Counted from the stretch's first letter, positions 1 through 9,900 are shown. The stretch is 64,000 nt of DNA from Palsa-89 sp963824345 (GCA_963824345.1 CAWGOZ010000005.1:21573-85572); one strand, 5' to 3'. Numbers and translations: made by a program. Notes: generated by a model from the sequence alone, not told the origin.

Positions 1-2752
1 TCAGCAGAATGATTCCGATCATGGCGATAATGCTGAGGTCGGTGTGCCACATCATCAAGGCCAGCAGCGCGCCCACGCCGGCCGACGGCAGCGTCGAGAG
101 GATAGTAATCGGGTGCCAGCAACTCTCATACAGCATGCCGAGCACGATGTAGACCGTGACGAGGGCGGCGGCAATCAGGATGGGTTCATTGCGCAGCGAA
201 TCCTGGTAGGCTTGCGCGGTGCCGGCGAAGAAGGTCTGGATGGTGCCGGGCAGGCCCACTTGGCGGGCGGTGTCTTGGATGGCGGTGACGGCGTCGCCCA
301 GCGCCACGCCGGGCGCGAGATTGAAGGAAATGGTCACGGCCGGGAACAGGCCCTGGTGATTCACCGCCAGCGGAGCCACCGACGACGCGTAATGGCTGAT
401 CGCGTTGAGCGGCACCGTTCTGCCGGCCGGATCGCTGACGTAGATCTGTTTCAGGAACTCCGGATCCTGCCAGAAGCGCGGCGCCGCTTCCATCACCACG
501 TGATATTGATTCAGCGCGGTGTACATGGTGGAGACCTGGCGCTGGCCAAACGCGTCGTACAGCACGTTGTCGATGAGCTGCGAAGAAATCCCGAAGCGGG
601 CGGCGGTATCGCGGTCGTATTGCACAACCGCCTGCAAGCCGCTGTTTTGCTGATCGGAATTGACGTCGTTGATCAAACGAAGGTGGCGCAACGCGGACAG
701 CATAGGCGGGCCGTACTTGGTCAGGTCCTGGACGTTGTCGCCGCGCATGGTGAATTGATAGAGCGAGGCCGTGTTGCGGCCGCCCACGCGCACGTCCTGA
801 TTGGCTTGCATATAATTCGTGGATCCGCGAATCTCGCGCAACTTCGGACGCAGCCGCTCGATGACGTCGTATACGGAGACCTTGCGTTCGGCGAGCGGCT
901 TCAACTGGATCTGCATGCGCGCCGTGTTCAGAGTGTTTCCGTAGCCGCCGCTGCCTCCAGCGTATCCGGCCACGGTATCCACCGCCGGATCTTGCTGGAC
1001 GATCTTCACCATCCGCCGAAGGTTGCCTTCCATGGCTTGGAACGAGCTGTCCTGATCGGCGATGATGGTCCCGTTCAATCGGCCGTTGTCCTGCTGCGGA
1101 AAAAAGCCTTTGGGAACGTGAATAAAGAGATAAACGTTGAGGGCGATGGTGGCCGCGAGCACGCCCAGCGTTATGGCGGGATGCCGCAGCACGCGATCCA
1201 GCGTGCGACCGTACAGGCCGACGATCCAATCGAATCCGCGCTCGCTGGTATGGTAGAGCCAGCCGTGCGAGGTGTGCTCCTTGAGCAGGTGCGCGCACAT
1301 CATGGGCGTGGTGGTGAGGGAAACCGCCATGGAAATTGCGATGGCCACCGACATGGTGACCGCGAACTCGCGAAACAGGCGCCCCACGATGCCGCCCATC
1401 ATGAGCAGCGGAATGAAGACAGCGATGAGCGAGATACTCATGGTGAGCACGGTGGAACCGATCTCGCGGGCGCCCCTGAGCGCGGCGGCGAAAGGCTCCA
1501 TGCCCTGTTCCAGATAGCGAGTGATATTTTCGATCACTACGATGGCGTCGTCCACCACGAAGCCGGTGGAAATGGTGAGAGCCATCAAAGAGAGATTGTC
1601 CAGGCTGTAGTGGCACAGATACATGACCCCGAAGGTGCCGATGAGGGAAACCGGAACGGCCACGCTCGGGATCATGGTGGTGCGCGGACTTTTCAAGAAA
1701 ACAAAAACCACCAGGACCACCAGCAGCACCGATATGAGCATGGTTCTTTCGATGTCCCGCACCGACGCGCGGATGGTCACGGTCTGATCCTGAGTGACGC
1801 TCAAGTTGATGGAACGCGGAATGGCGGCGCGGAGCTGCGGCAGGGCAGCGCGAATCCGGTCGACGGTTTCGATAATGTTCGCTCCGGGCTGGCGGTTGAT
1901 GGCGACGTTCACCGAGGGCTGGCCGTTGGCGATTCCCATATTTCGAATATCTTCCACCGAATCGATGACGTCGGCGACATCCGATAGCCGCACCGGGGCG
2001 CCATTGTTGTAAGCCACTAGCAGCGGCTGATATTCCTTGGCCTTGAACATCTGATCGTTGGCGCCAACTTCCCAAAGATGAAAGCCATCCGAGAAATGTC
2101 CCTTGGGAACGTTGGCGTTGGCGCTGTTCAAAACACGGCGCACCTGCTCCAACCCGATGCCATATTTATTGAGCGCCATGGGATTCAGCTCGATCCGAAC
2201 GCCCGGCAGCGCTCCGCCCTGCGCGTTGACCTGCCCCACTCCCCGGATCTGCGAGAGCTTCTGAACGATGATGGTGGAAGCGGCATCGTAGAGCGTGCCG
2301 CGATCGAGCACGTTGGACGTGAGGGCGAGCTGAAAAATTTGTTGCTCGGCGGGATTGACTTTTCGGTAGATCGGGTTGTTGGGCAGATTGGTCGGCAGAT
2401 AGCCGCGCGCCGCGTTGATGGCGGCCTCTACGTCGCGGGCCGCGGCATTGATGTCGCGATTCAATTCGAATTGCAGGGTGATTCCGGTCCCGCCCAGCGT
2501 GCTGGTGGAAGTCATTTCCGTGACGGCGGCGATGCGGCCGAACTGGCGCTCGAGTGGCGTCGCCACCGCGGACGCCATGGTCTCAGGACTTGCGCCGGGC
2601 AAGGTGGCTTGCACGAAGATGGTAGGAAAGTCCACTTGCGGCAGCGGGGAAACGGGTAGCAGGTTGTAGGCCACTACGCCGGCCAAGGCGATGGCAATGG
2701 TCAACAGTGTGGTGGCGACGGGCCGATGGATGAACGGTTCGGAGATATTCAT
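1..2752 (-). CDS. mdtC: RND efflux pump, MdtC-like, C-terminus off window
   Basis: Inner-membrane proton-driven exporter subunit of the AcrB/MdtC (RND) superfamily. The frame from the ATG at 2752 opens with MNISEPFIHRPVATTLL, the usual first helix with its R-P-V-A-T motif. It continues through the porter domain, the TGFVVDDAIVVIEN helix that carries the paired aspartates of the proton relay, and the VPKGFFPQQD loop before the second porter half. The frame is open for about 917 codons to base 1; family members are usually a little over 1000 residues, so only the last helices are missing. It starts 3 bases after the stop of the upstream pump gene, so the two are surely co-transcribed. Two different RND genes behind one fusion-protein gene is the MdtABC arrangement. 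Substrate cannot be told from sequence. Confidence 0.93.
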   Translation of the reverse strand, partial: MNISEPFIHRPVATTLLTIAIALAGVVAYNLLPVSPLPQVDFPTIFVQATLPGASPETMASAVATPLERQFGRIAAVTEMTSTSTLGGTGITLQFELNRDINAAARDVEAAINAARGYLPTNLPNNPIYRKVNPAEQQIFQLALTSNVLDRGTLYDAASTIIVQKLSQIRGVGQVNAQGGALPGVRIELNPMALNKYGIGLEQVRRVLNSANANVPKGHFSDGFHLWEVGANDQMFKAKEYQPLLVAYNNGAPVRLSDVADVIDSVEDIRNMGIANGQPSVNVAINRQPGANIIETVDRIRAALPQLRAAIPRSINLSVTQDQTVTIRASVRDIERTMLISVLLVVLVVFVFLKSPRTTMIPSVAVPVSLIGTFGVMYLCHYSLDNLSLMALTISTGFVVDDAIVVIENITRYLEQGMEPFAAALRGAREIGSTVLTMSISLIAVFIPLLMMGGIVGRLFREFAVTMSVAIAISMAVSLTTTPMMCAHLLKEHTSHGWLYHTSERGFDWIVGLYGRTLDRVLRHPAITLGVLAATIALNVYLFIHVPKGFFPQQDNGRLNGTIIADQDSSFQAMEGNLRRMVKIVQQDPAVDTVAGYAGGSGGYGNTLNTARMQIQLKPLAERKVSVYDVIERLRPKLREIRGSTNYMQANQDVRVGGRNTASLYQFTMRGDNVQDLTKYGPPMLSALRHLRLINDVNSDQQNSGLQAVVQYDRDTAARFGISSQLIDNVLYDAFGQRQVSTMYTALNQYHVVMEAAPRFWQDPEFLKQIYVSDPAGRTVPLNAISHYASSVAPLAVNHQGLFPAVTISFNLAPGVALGDAVTAIQDTARQVGLPGTIQTFFAGTAQAYQDSLRNEPILIAAALVTVYIVLGMLYESCWHPITILSTLPSAGVGALLALMMWHTDLSIIAMIGIILL

Positions 2753-2755
2753 GCG

Positions 2756-5700
2756 TTAGTCGCCCATCTCCGGGGCTAGATTTGAATCCATGACCGGCGC
2801 CCTGTGCTTGCGGTGCGCCAGGCGGTCGAACCAAAGATAAATCACGGGAGTGGTATACAGCGTCAACATCTGGCTGAAAATGAGCCCGCCCACCATGGTG
2901 ATACCCAACGGCCGCCGCAACTCCGATCCGACTCCGGTTCCGAGCGCCAGCGGCAGGCCGCCCAGCAGAGCCGCCATGGTGGTCATCATGATGGGGCGGA
3001 ACCGCAATAGACAGGCCTGATAAATGGCCTCGTGCGGAGGCATTCCCTGGGTACGTTCGGCGTCCAGCGCGAAGTCGATCATCATGATGCCGTTCTTCTT
3101 CACAATTCCGATCAGCAGAATAATTCCGATGAGCGCGATGACGCTGAAGTCCTGGCGGCAAATGAACAGCGCCAGCAGCGCGCCGACGCCCGCCGAGGGG
3201 AGCGTCGAGAGAATCGTTATGGGATGAATGTAGCTCTCATAGAGCACGCCGAGCACAATGTAAACGGTAACGAGCGCGGCCAGAATCAGAATTGGTTCGT
3301 TGGCGAGGGAGGTCTGAAACGCCTCGGCGGTGCCCTGAAACGCGCTTTGAATGCTGGCCGGCATCTGCAGCTCTTCCTTCACGCGATTGATGTCGTTCAC
3401 CGCATCGCCGAGCGACGCGCCGGGCGCGAGATTAAACGACAGCGTCACAACCGGGAACTGGCCCTGGTGATTCACGGTGATGGGAACCGACGCCTGCTCG
3501 ATATGCGTGAAGGCGCTCAAAGGCACCTGGCTGCCGTTGGTAAAGACCAGCGATGACGCAGCCGGCCCTCCGCTAAAGGCCGAGCCGGACGACCCGGTTG
3601 CCGGAGCGCCCACCGATTGGCCCGCTGTGGCTTGCGCGACGGAAGCGCTGGAGGGACCGAAACCGACCGTGCTGGCCGACCCTCCGGAAACCAGTCCGGA
3701 GCCACCTGTAGCTCCCGCCGCCGAGCGGATGAACAGGTTACGTAAATCGATCGGATTGTTTTGGAAGCCCGGCTTCACTTCCAGCACCACGTGATATTGA
3801 TTCAACTGCGTAAACATGGTGGAGACTTCGCGCTGTCCGTAAGCGTCGTACAGCGTGTTGTCGATTGCGGTGGGCGTAATGCCCAGGCGCGAGGCGGTAT
3901 CGCGGTCGAAGACCAGTTTCACCCGCAGGCCGTTCACCTGCTGATCGGTTGCCACATCGCGCAGCTCGGGTATTTCCTGCAGGCGCGCCACCATCTTCGG
4001 AACGAAGGAGTTCAGCTCGTCGGCGTTGGGATCTTCCAGCGTGTATTGGAATTGCGTCCGGCTGACGCGATCTTCCACGGTCAGATCCTGCACCGGCTGC
4101 ATGTACAGCGTGATGCCGGCCACCTGGGCCAGCTCGCGGCTGCAACCGCCGGATCACGTCGCTGGCGTTGATCTTGCGCTCCTCGAGCGGCTTCAGGTTG
4201 ATCTGAATGCGGCCCGTGTTCAGGGTGGTGTTGGTTCCATCGATTCCGATGAACGACGACAGACTCTCGACGGCCGGGTCCTGCAAGAATCACTTTGTCG
4301 AGCGCTTGCTGCCGTTCGGACATGGCCTGGAACGAGATGGTCTGCTCGGCTTCGGAAACGCCCTGAATCACGCCCGTATCCTGCACCGGGAAGAAGCCCT
4401 TCGGAATCTTGATGAACAAAACGAAGGTCAGGACCAAGCGTTGCCGCAGCCACCGCCAAGGTGAGCGGCTGATTCCGCAGCACCCAGCGCAGGGTCGTGC
4501 CGTAGAACGCGATGACGGATTCGAAGCCGTGCTCGGAGGCGCGGTAAAACCAGCCCTGTTCGCGATCCGGCTTGTGCTTCAAAATCTTCGCGCACATCAT
4601 GGGCGTCAGCGTCAGCGAAACGATGGCCGAAACCAGAATCGTCACGCTCAGCGTCACCGCGAATTCGCGGAACAGCCGGCCCACGATGTCGCCCATGAAC
4701 AGCAGCGGGATCAGCACCGCGATCAGCGAGACGGTCAGCGAGACGATGGTGAACCCGATCTGCTCGGAGCCCAGCAGCGCCGCCTCCAGCGGGCGTTTGC
4801 CTTCCTCCAGATAGCGCGAGATGTTTTCGATCATCACGATGGCGTCGTCCACCACGAAGCCGGTGGAAATGGTCAGCGCCATCAGCGACAGATTGTTCAA
4901 GCTGTACCCCAGCAGGTACATCACGCCGAAGGTTCCCACCAGCGACAACGGCACCGCGATGCTGGGAATGATGGTGGCCGAAAGGTTCCGCAGGAACAGA
5001 AAGATCACCAGCACCACCAGGCCGATGGTCAGCATCAGCTCGAATTGAACATCCGCCACCGAGGCACGGATGGTATTGGTTCGATCGGTCAGAATCTTGA
5101 CGCTGATCGAAGAGGGCAGCGACGCCTGCAACTGCGGAAGCAGCGCTTTGATGCGATCCACCACCGCGATAATGTTGGCGCCGGGCTGCCGCTGGATATT
5201 GACGATCACGGCCGGCGACTGGTTCATCCAGGCCGCCTGCCGCACGTTCTCCACATCGTCGACAACCGTGGCGACATCGCTGACCCGCACCGGCGCCGCT
5301 GTTCCGGTAGGCGACAATCATGGTCGAATAGTCGGCGCTTGAAAGCATCTGATCGTTGGCGCCGATCTGGTAGGCCTGATGCGGACCGTCGAAATTTCCC
5401 TTGGCCTGGTTCACGTTGGCGGCCGTGATGGCATTGCGCAGGTCCTCCAGATTCAGGCCGTAGGAAGCCAGCGCGGTGGGGTTGGCTTGGATGCGCACTG
5501 CGGGTTTCTGGCCGCCGCTGATGCTGACCAGTCCGACGCCCGGCAATTGTGAGATCTTCGGGACCAGACGGGTGTCGGCGAGATCTTCCACTTTCGAGAG
5601 CGCAAGCGCATCGGACATCAGCGCCAGCGTGAGGATGGGCGTGTCGGCGGGATTGACCTTCGCGTAAATCGGAGGAACGGGGAGATCGGCCGGCAAGTAC

Positions 5701-6050
5701 GTTCCGGACGCATTGATGGACTGTTGCACCTCCTGCTCGGCCACGTCGATGTTCAAGGTCAAATTGAATTCGAGCGTGATCACCGAGCTGCCGTCGGAGC
5801 TGGTGGAGGTCATCTGCTGCAGTCCAGGCACCTCGCCGAACTGCCGTTCCAGGGGCGCGGTGACCGACGAGGCCATCACGTCGGGACTGGCGCCGGGATA
5901 GAAGGTGATCACCTGGATGGTGGGATAATCCACTTCCGGCAGAGCCGACACCGGCAATTGCTTGTAGGCCACGGCGCCGACTAGCAGAATCCCGGCCATC
6001 AACAGCGAGGTTGCAACGGGCCGGACAATGAACGTCCGAGAAGGATTCAT
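2756..6050 (-). pseudogene. mdtB: RND efflux pump, MdtB-like, broken by four +1 frameshifts
   Basis: First pump gene of the RND operon. It starts MNPSRTFIVRPVATSLL at 6050 and keeps all family landmarks, including TGFVVDDAIVMIEN and IPKGFFPVQD, but in five successive reading frames. The frame slips near 5291-5302, 4434-4438, 4284-4288 and 4133-4142, each time by one extra base; removing one base at each place gives a continuous protein of about 1,095 residues. The last segment carries a Gly/Ser/Ala-rich stretch of about 55 residues (about 3560-3720) inside the second periplasmic half, unusual for the family. The genes on both sides are intact. Either the locus is decaying or this stretch of assembly contains insertion errors; the strong protein conservation between slips favours error or very recent damage. 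Confidence 0.9.
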
Positions 6051-6062
6051 GAGGGTGAATGC

Positions 6063-7415
6063 CTACGAAGCTGCTTTATGCGATCGGCCGCCGCCTGGCT
6101 TGTCGCCGTTCGGCTTGCCGCCCAGGCCGGCCTTGCCTGGACCGCGCTTGCCCGCCTTTTCGCCCGGAATCTGCGCGTTGACTTTGCCGCCTTCCTCCAA
6201 GCGATCGACGCCTACCGTGACGACGGAATCGCCCGGCTCCAGGCCGGCGGTAATCTCCGATTCGTCGCCTTCCGTCGTGCCCACCGTCACCGGACGCACA
6301 TGCACGGTTTGGTCGGGATTCACCATCCATACGTAGGTGCCTTGCGAGTTGCGTTGAATCCCGGAATTGGCCAACAACGTAACGTGCTGCTTTTGTTCCA
6401 CCAGCAAACGGGCGTTCACGAACTGGCTGGGGTACAGCTTGCCCGCCTCATTAGCGAAAACCGCGCGCAACTTCAACGTGCCGGTGGTTGGATCGATTTG
6501 ATTGTCGATGGTCTCGAGCTTGCCTTCCGCCAGCTTGTTCTTCAGCTCGCGATCCCAGGCTTCCACCGTCAATTGTTGACCGGCATGCATTTTGGCAATG
6601 ATGGGGGGAAGCTGATCCTCGGCGATGGTAAAGATGACGCTGATGGGATCGAGCTGGGTGATCACCACCAGTCCAGTAGGGGAGGTGGCCTGCACGATGT
6701 TGCCCGGATCAACCAGCCGCAAGCCCACCAGGCCGGTGATCGGCGAGGTAATTTTGCAATACACGAGATTGAGCTTGGCGCTGTCGATCTGCGACTGGTC
6801 GGTTTTGATGGTACCTTCGTACTGCGTGACCAGCGCTAATTGGGTGTCGAGCTGCTGCTGCGGAATCGCGTCCTGCTTGATCAGCACCTTGTATCGTTCC
6901 AGATCCAGGTTGGCGTCCTTGAGCAGCGCCTGATCGTGGATCAGTTGGCCCTCGGCCTGTTCCAACTGCACTTCGTACGGCCGCGGGTCGATTTCCTCCA
7001 GCAAATCGCCCTGATGCACGATCTGCCCCTCTTTGAACTGGACCTTCATGAGCTGCCCGGTGACGCGGGAGTTGACGGTCACGGTGTAAATGGGCGTGAC
7101 CGCGCCCAGACCCGTGACATACACGCGAATGTCGCCTTTGGTGGCCCGAACCGCAACCACTTCCGAGGCTCCGCCAGCGCCACGCCCGCGGCCTCTGCCT
7201 TTTGCCGTGGACTGTGATGCGGTGTCTCCAGAAGGCAGGAAAGTCTTGAGCTTCGGCCATTGCCAATAGCCCAGCGCGCCGAGAATGGCCAGGATCACCA
7301 GCCAGACCCATCCCTTGCTCCGGGGAGGCGGAGGGGGCGGCAAATCGTGGTGAATGTGTTTCGGAGGGAGAGGACGAGAGTGTTCTAACGCGGACGGCGT
7401 GGTGGTGCTTTCCAT
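6063..7415 (-). CDS. mdtA: RND periplasmic membrane fusion protein (MdtA/AcrA-like)
   Basis: Periplasmic adaptor linking the RND pumps to an outer-membrane channel. The 450-residue protein has a proline-rich cytoplasmic start, one membrane anchor (about residues 35-52, VWLVILAILGALGYW), a lipoyl/barrel segment (about 85-135), a helical hairpin (about 140-190), then beta-barrel and membrane-proximal domains (about 200-410). The C-terminal tail is Gly/Lys/Arg-rich and disordered. It stops 12 bases before the first pump gene, so it heads the operon. The 120 bases upstream (7416-7536) should hold the promoter but show no clear operator. No regulator or outer-membrane channel gene lies next to it in the window. 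Confidence 0.93.
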   Translation of the reverse strand: MESTTTPSALEHSRPLPPKHIHHDLPPPPPPRSKGWVWLVILAILGALGYWQWPKLKTFLPSGDTASQSTAKGRGRGRGAGGASEVVAVRATKGDIRVYVTGLGAVTPIYTVTVNSRVTGQLMKVQFKEGQIVHQGDLLEEIDPRPYEVQLEQAEGQLIHDQALLKDANLDLERYKVLIKQDAIPQQQLDTQLALVTQYEGTIKTDQSQIDSAKLNLVYCKITSPITGLVGLRLVDPGNIVQATSPTGLVVITQLDPISVIFTIAEDQLPPIIAKMHAGQQLTVEAWDRELKNKLAEGKLETIDNQIDPTTGTLKLRAVFANEAGKLYPSQFVNARLLVEQKQHVTLLANSGIQRNSQGTYVWMVNPDQTVHVRPVTVGTTEGDESEITAGLEPGDSVVTVGVDRLEEGGKVNAQIPGEKAGKRGPGKAGLGGKPNGDKPGGGRSHKAAS

Positions 7416-7536
7416 GGTCCTAAGACTACTAACGACAGCATACTCTAATTCGTTACAGGATAATGGGGCTAAGGGGGCTGGAATCTGACATATAGCTCGA
7501 AAGGGCCAGAGTCAGGCGAGGGGTAAGACGCTCACC

Positions 7537-7923
7537 TCAGTGGGCCGGGTCAGACCCGATTTTGCGCCCATCCGGGAGCGTAACTTCGCGCCCGTCGGCT
7601 GCGTGGGAGCCGTCTTTGGCCAGGAAGCCGTGAACCACGACTTTGTCTCCCACCTTCAACGACTCGTGGGTCCAGCCTCGCCGGGCCAGGCGGGACGGGC
7701 CGCCGGTCTCACAGGACCAGTTCACCACCGTGCCGTCCGGCCCCGTGACGTCCACGTAATAGTGCACGTGCGGGTTTTCCCAGTCGATGCGGGTGACCAC
7801 GCCTTCCAGGGTGACCGGCTTCGAGGTATCGAACTCTTCGGCAAAGGAGTGATGAGCGAGAGCCGGCAGCGCGGTTCCAAGGATTGCGAAGCCAGCGAAC
7901 AATACTAGAAATCGATGATGCAT
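7537..7923 (-). CDS. Secreted DUF6152-type protein
   Basis: Small exported protein of unknown function, 128 residues. The signal peptide MHHRFLVLFAGFAILGTALPALA is followed at the cleavage site by H-H-S-F, then a beta-rich domain with the phrase W-E-N-P-H-V. Small secreted proteins with the A-H-H-S-F start and W-x-N-P-H motif are common in Acidobacteria and Proteobacteria (DUF6152). It lies 120 bases upstream of the efflux operon in the same direction, probably a separate transcription unit. No catalytic motif is visible, so no function is proposed. Confidence 0.8.
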   Translation of the reverse strand: MHHRFLVLFAGFAILGTALPALAHHSFAEEFDTSKPVTLEGVVTRIDWENPHVHYYVDVTGPDGTVVNWSCETGGPSRLARRGWTHESLKVGDKVVVHGFLAKDGSHAADGREVTLPDGRKIGSDPAH

Positions 7924-8211
7924 GGCGATCTAACTCAACATTACAATTTTTCTTGACGTGCCGGAAAGGGGGCTTAAGCGAGCTTATCCGGTCCTTCGAA
8001 GCTCCTCGCGGATCACCCTGCGCAAGGTTGATTCGAGAGGCTCACGTGTTCGATCCATGAAGTCTCTTAGCGCCCGATTGACGAGGCTCTGGTAGTTCCC
8101 GCCGCCGGCCTTGTCTACTTGGTCTCGAAACCACTCCAGGACGTCGTCGTCCAGGCGAATGGTTACGCGGGTCTTCCCTTTAGCCACCCGAACAACGGGC
8201 CCTCGTCTGCC

Positions 8212-8219
8212 GTTGCTGA
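8212..8219. repeat. Target-site duplication, left copy
   Basis: GTTGCTGA on the plus strand, i.e. TCAGCAAC in the brnA coding sense (codons S-N). The partner at 11198-11205 is GTTACTGA, one base different and synonymous or nearly so in brnA. Confidence 0.88.
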
Positions 8220-8243
8220 GGTAATAATATAGTTGACGGACTA
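8220..8243. repeat. Left terminal inverted repeat of IS1595-type transposon
   Basis: Begins GGTAATAATATAGTTGAC. It pairs with 11174-11197 in inverted orientation with two mismatches. It also provides the stop codon (TAG, 8241-8243) of the DUF7689 cargo gene and, read outward, part of the new 5' end of brnA. Confidence 0.92.
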
Positions 8244-8759
8244 ACGGGTCAGCCATTCGGCTAGGTCGGATGTTTTGATTCTCAGCACCAAAGCCTCTTT
8301 GAGTCTCCTCAAAGTCCATCTACGTCGCATTGTGCAAAAGGGAGAGCCATACAGACCTCCAGCCAAGTGAAATAGAGTCTTGTGTATGAGGTCTATGTTG
8401 TACCCTATTTTGCTATGCCAATCGCCGCCCCATGTTTGACGCGCCGCGTGTGTGGGTACGCCTCGGTTGTCGACATAAATCGCTATCTTTTGAAACATCC
8501 ACTCACGATGAGCGCCGACACAAATCTCGTACCCTCCGTATTTCTGAAATGCAGCTACGAAAGCATCTATCGTTTCATCGGGCGGAAGATCGGAAGGCCA
8601 AAAATATTCCGGAGCCGCATCCGGCCACCAAGGGCGATGAATCTCTCCAATTGCCCAAGCGATGCAATTGTAGTCGGTAGTCGAGCCACTTTTCTTTTTG
8701 AACCGATTACCGAGGTGGGGGAAATGCCTTGCGAACGTCCTTGCGTAGGCGGGCGTCAT
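8241..8759 (-). CDS. DUF7689-like protein, transposon cargo
   Basis: A 172-residue protein with the phrase Y-N-C-I-A-W-A-I-G near residue 30 and many aromatic residues (W-W-P, Y-F-W-P), which I associate with DUF7689-type proteins. The conserved Cys together with later His residues could suggest a papain-like active site, but that is a guess. It ends inside the left terminal repeat of the transposon and begins 3 bases after the stop of the neighbouring cargo gene (8763-9209), so the pair forms an operon. The C-terminal 30 residues, rich in Arg and running into the repeat, may not belong to the original protein. Function unknown. Confidence 0.75.
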   Translation of the reverse strand: MTPAYARTFARHFPHLGNRFKKKSGSTTDYNCIAWAIGEIHRPWWPDAAPEYFWPSDLPPDETIDAFVAAFQKYGGYEICVGAHREWMFQKIAIYVDNRGVPTHAARQTWGGDWHSKIGYNIDLIHKTLFHLAGGLYGSPFCTMRRRWTLRRLKEALVLRIKTSDLAEWLTR

Positions 8760-8762
8760 CGC

Positions 8763-9209
8763 TTAGACGTAGCCGTGCTGCTTTCCCCAATCCAGCCAAT
8801 CTCCCCCGACACGCTTTTGATTACCTATATGTTCTGGCTTGACCGGGTTTTCACCAGCGATAGCCTGGAGCGCGGTCGCCCAATAGCCGCCGTTTTGCTT
8901 TAGTTCTTGCAGTATCATCCGAAGCACCAATGGAGGGTTGTTTTTTCCTAAGCGGATGATCTGTTGATACGAAGAGTTCTGCACGATCTTGGTAAAGGAC
9001 GACAGATTTTCAGTTTCATCTTTCCATGAGGAGACGAGACGTTCAAATTGAACTGCAATTGAGTCCTGAATGTCGGCACGCCCGTGACCTGCTACAGCTA
9101 TTCGTACGAGGTCTCGCCGATCAAACTTCTTTTTAGGTTCTGACGAATGCCACGTATCCGCTTCGTGCCATTCCCACGATTCGGTTTCTGGGTCGCAAAA
9201 AGTGTCCAT
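8763..9209 (-). CDS. Uncharacterised cargo protein, 148 aa
   Basis: Soluble protein of unknown function. The N-terminal half is Trp- and acid-rich (E-S-W-E-W-H-E-A-D-T-W). The C-terminal half is helical with the phrases W-A-T-A-L-Q-A-I, E-N-P-V-K-P-E-H-I-G-N and W-L-D-W-G-K-Q-H, a layout I recall from small conserved hypothetical proteins beside similar genes elsewhere. It sits between the 225-aa cargo gene (13-base gap) and the DUF7689-like gene (3-base gap). The tight spacing says the three are expressed together and probably act together. Confidence 0.75.
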   Translation of the reverse strand: MDTFCDPETESWEWHEADTWHSSEPKKKFDRRDLVRIAVAGHGRADIQDSIAVQFERLVSSWKDETENLSSFTKIVQNSSYQQIIRLGKNNPPLVLRMILQELKQNGGYWATALQAIAGENPVKPEHIGNQKRVGGDWLDWGKQHGYV

Positions 9210-9222
9210 TGTTCTGTTTAGA

Positions 9223-9900
9223 TCAGGAGTGATCGAACTCCGTGAGGCCGGTATCGGCGATTAAATTACGGAGCGAAGATTCTTTGTCTTCAGCTCTCTG
9301 TAGGATTTTCTTAAGTTCGGCAACGTCACTCCCGTCAAGCGCTAAATAAAATTCCTTGTGCTCGCCGTATTCATGGTATCCAAGCTTCAAGGTGTGTCCC
9401 ACAATAACCCGCGTTGGTTTCTGGTGGACATCGGCAAAAACAGGTCGCATATCGGTAATGATTTTTGCTTCGCAAAACTCACGCTCGTGGTCATGCCGCA
9501 GTCCAAACGCCTTCGATGCTAGGCGGATTGAATCAACTTGCAGCAGACTCGATAGCATCTCCACAAAGGGTCCTCGGACATTCTCCGGAACGGACAATTT
9601 CTCTTTTCCGGTGGCCCGCATCACTTCTAGGATTTGAGATGCCAGATCCACGGGCGTCATCTCGTCATCGGCTAGATAAGACGACAATGAATGCAATGTC
9701 CGAACTACGTTGAGGATCTCTGATCGTTTCCACTGTTCCAAGTGAGAATAGATGGCGTCACTAAAGGCGCTGAGTTGCGACAATGGACGTGTAGCTTTGA
9801 GGGCCTCAAGCAGTTCAGAGAATCGCTTTGGATCGCTGGATAGCGCGAGAATAACGACGAGGCCTGGCTCATATCGATCAGGGATGCGGGTCAAAGGCAT
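9223..9900 (-). CDS. Uncharacterised cargo protein, 225 aa
   Basis: Mostly alpha-helical, soluble, without signal peptide or membrane segment. The first 125 residues look like helical repeats. The last 80 form a beta-rich segment ending H-K-E-F-Y-L-A-L-D-G-S-D-V-A-E-L-K-K-I-L-Q-R-A-E-D-K (as separate residues), which resembles the amphipathic C-terminal COMM-like region of some bacterial hypotheticals. I do not recognise a catalytic motif. First gene of a compact three-gene run inside the transposon, so probably the partner of the 148-aa and DUF7689-like products. Confidence 0.75.
   Translation of the reverse strand: MPLTRIPDRYEPGLVVILALSSDPKRFSELLEALKATRPLSQLSAFSDAIYSHLEQWKRSEILNVVRTLHSLSSYLADDEMTPVDLASQILEVMRATGKEKLSVPENVRGPFVEMLSSLLQVDSIRLASKAFGLRHDHEREFCEAKIITDMRPVFADVHQKPTRVIVGHTLKLGYHEYGEHKEFYLALDGSDVAELKKILQRAEDKESSLRNLIADTGLTEFDHS

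Larger units (their letters stand above)
7984..8256 (-). pseudogene. brnA: BrnA antitoxin, 5' end replaced by transposon sequence
   Basis: Body of a BrnA-type ribbon-helix-helix antitoxin: KTRVTIRLDDDVLEWFRDQV, then G-G-G-N-Y-Q-S-L-V-N-R-A-L-R. The native first nine codons (M-K-K-E-Y-D-F-S-N) lie 3 kb away at 11198-11224, on the far side of an IS1595-type element; the frame re-enters brnA exactly at the target duplication (8212-8219). The transposon end happens to supply an in-frame ATG at 8256 and 12 foreign codons, then S-N-G-R-R-G-P. A shortened but perhaps working antitoxin could therefore still be made, if transcription reads out of the element. An earlier in-frame start at 8319 lies deeper in the element. 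BrnA normally binds BrnT and represses its own operon; the toxin here is destroyed. Confidence 0.9.

Noticed and set aside
44..1987. Long plus-strand frame of 647 codons
   Set aside because: Shadow of the RND pump gene on the minus strand; the translation is His/Arg/Asp/Gly-rich without a recognisable fold, while the opposite frame is a textbook RND protein.
186..2075. Second long minus-strand frame of 629 codons
   Set aside because: Off-frame reading of the same RND gene; Arg/His/Gly-rich and without motifs.
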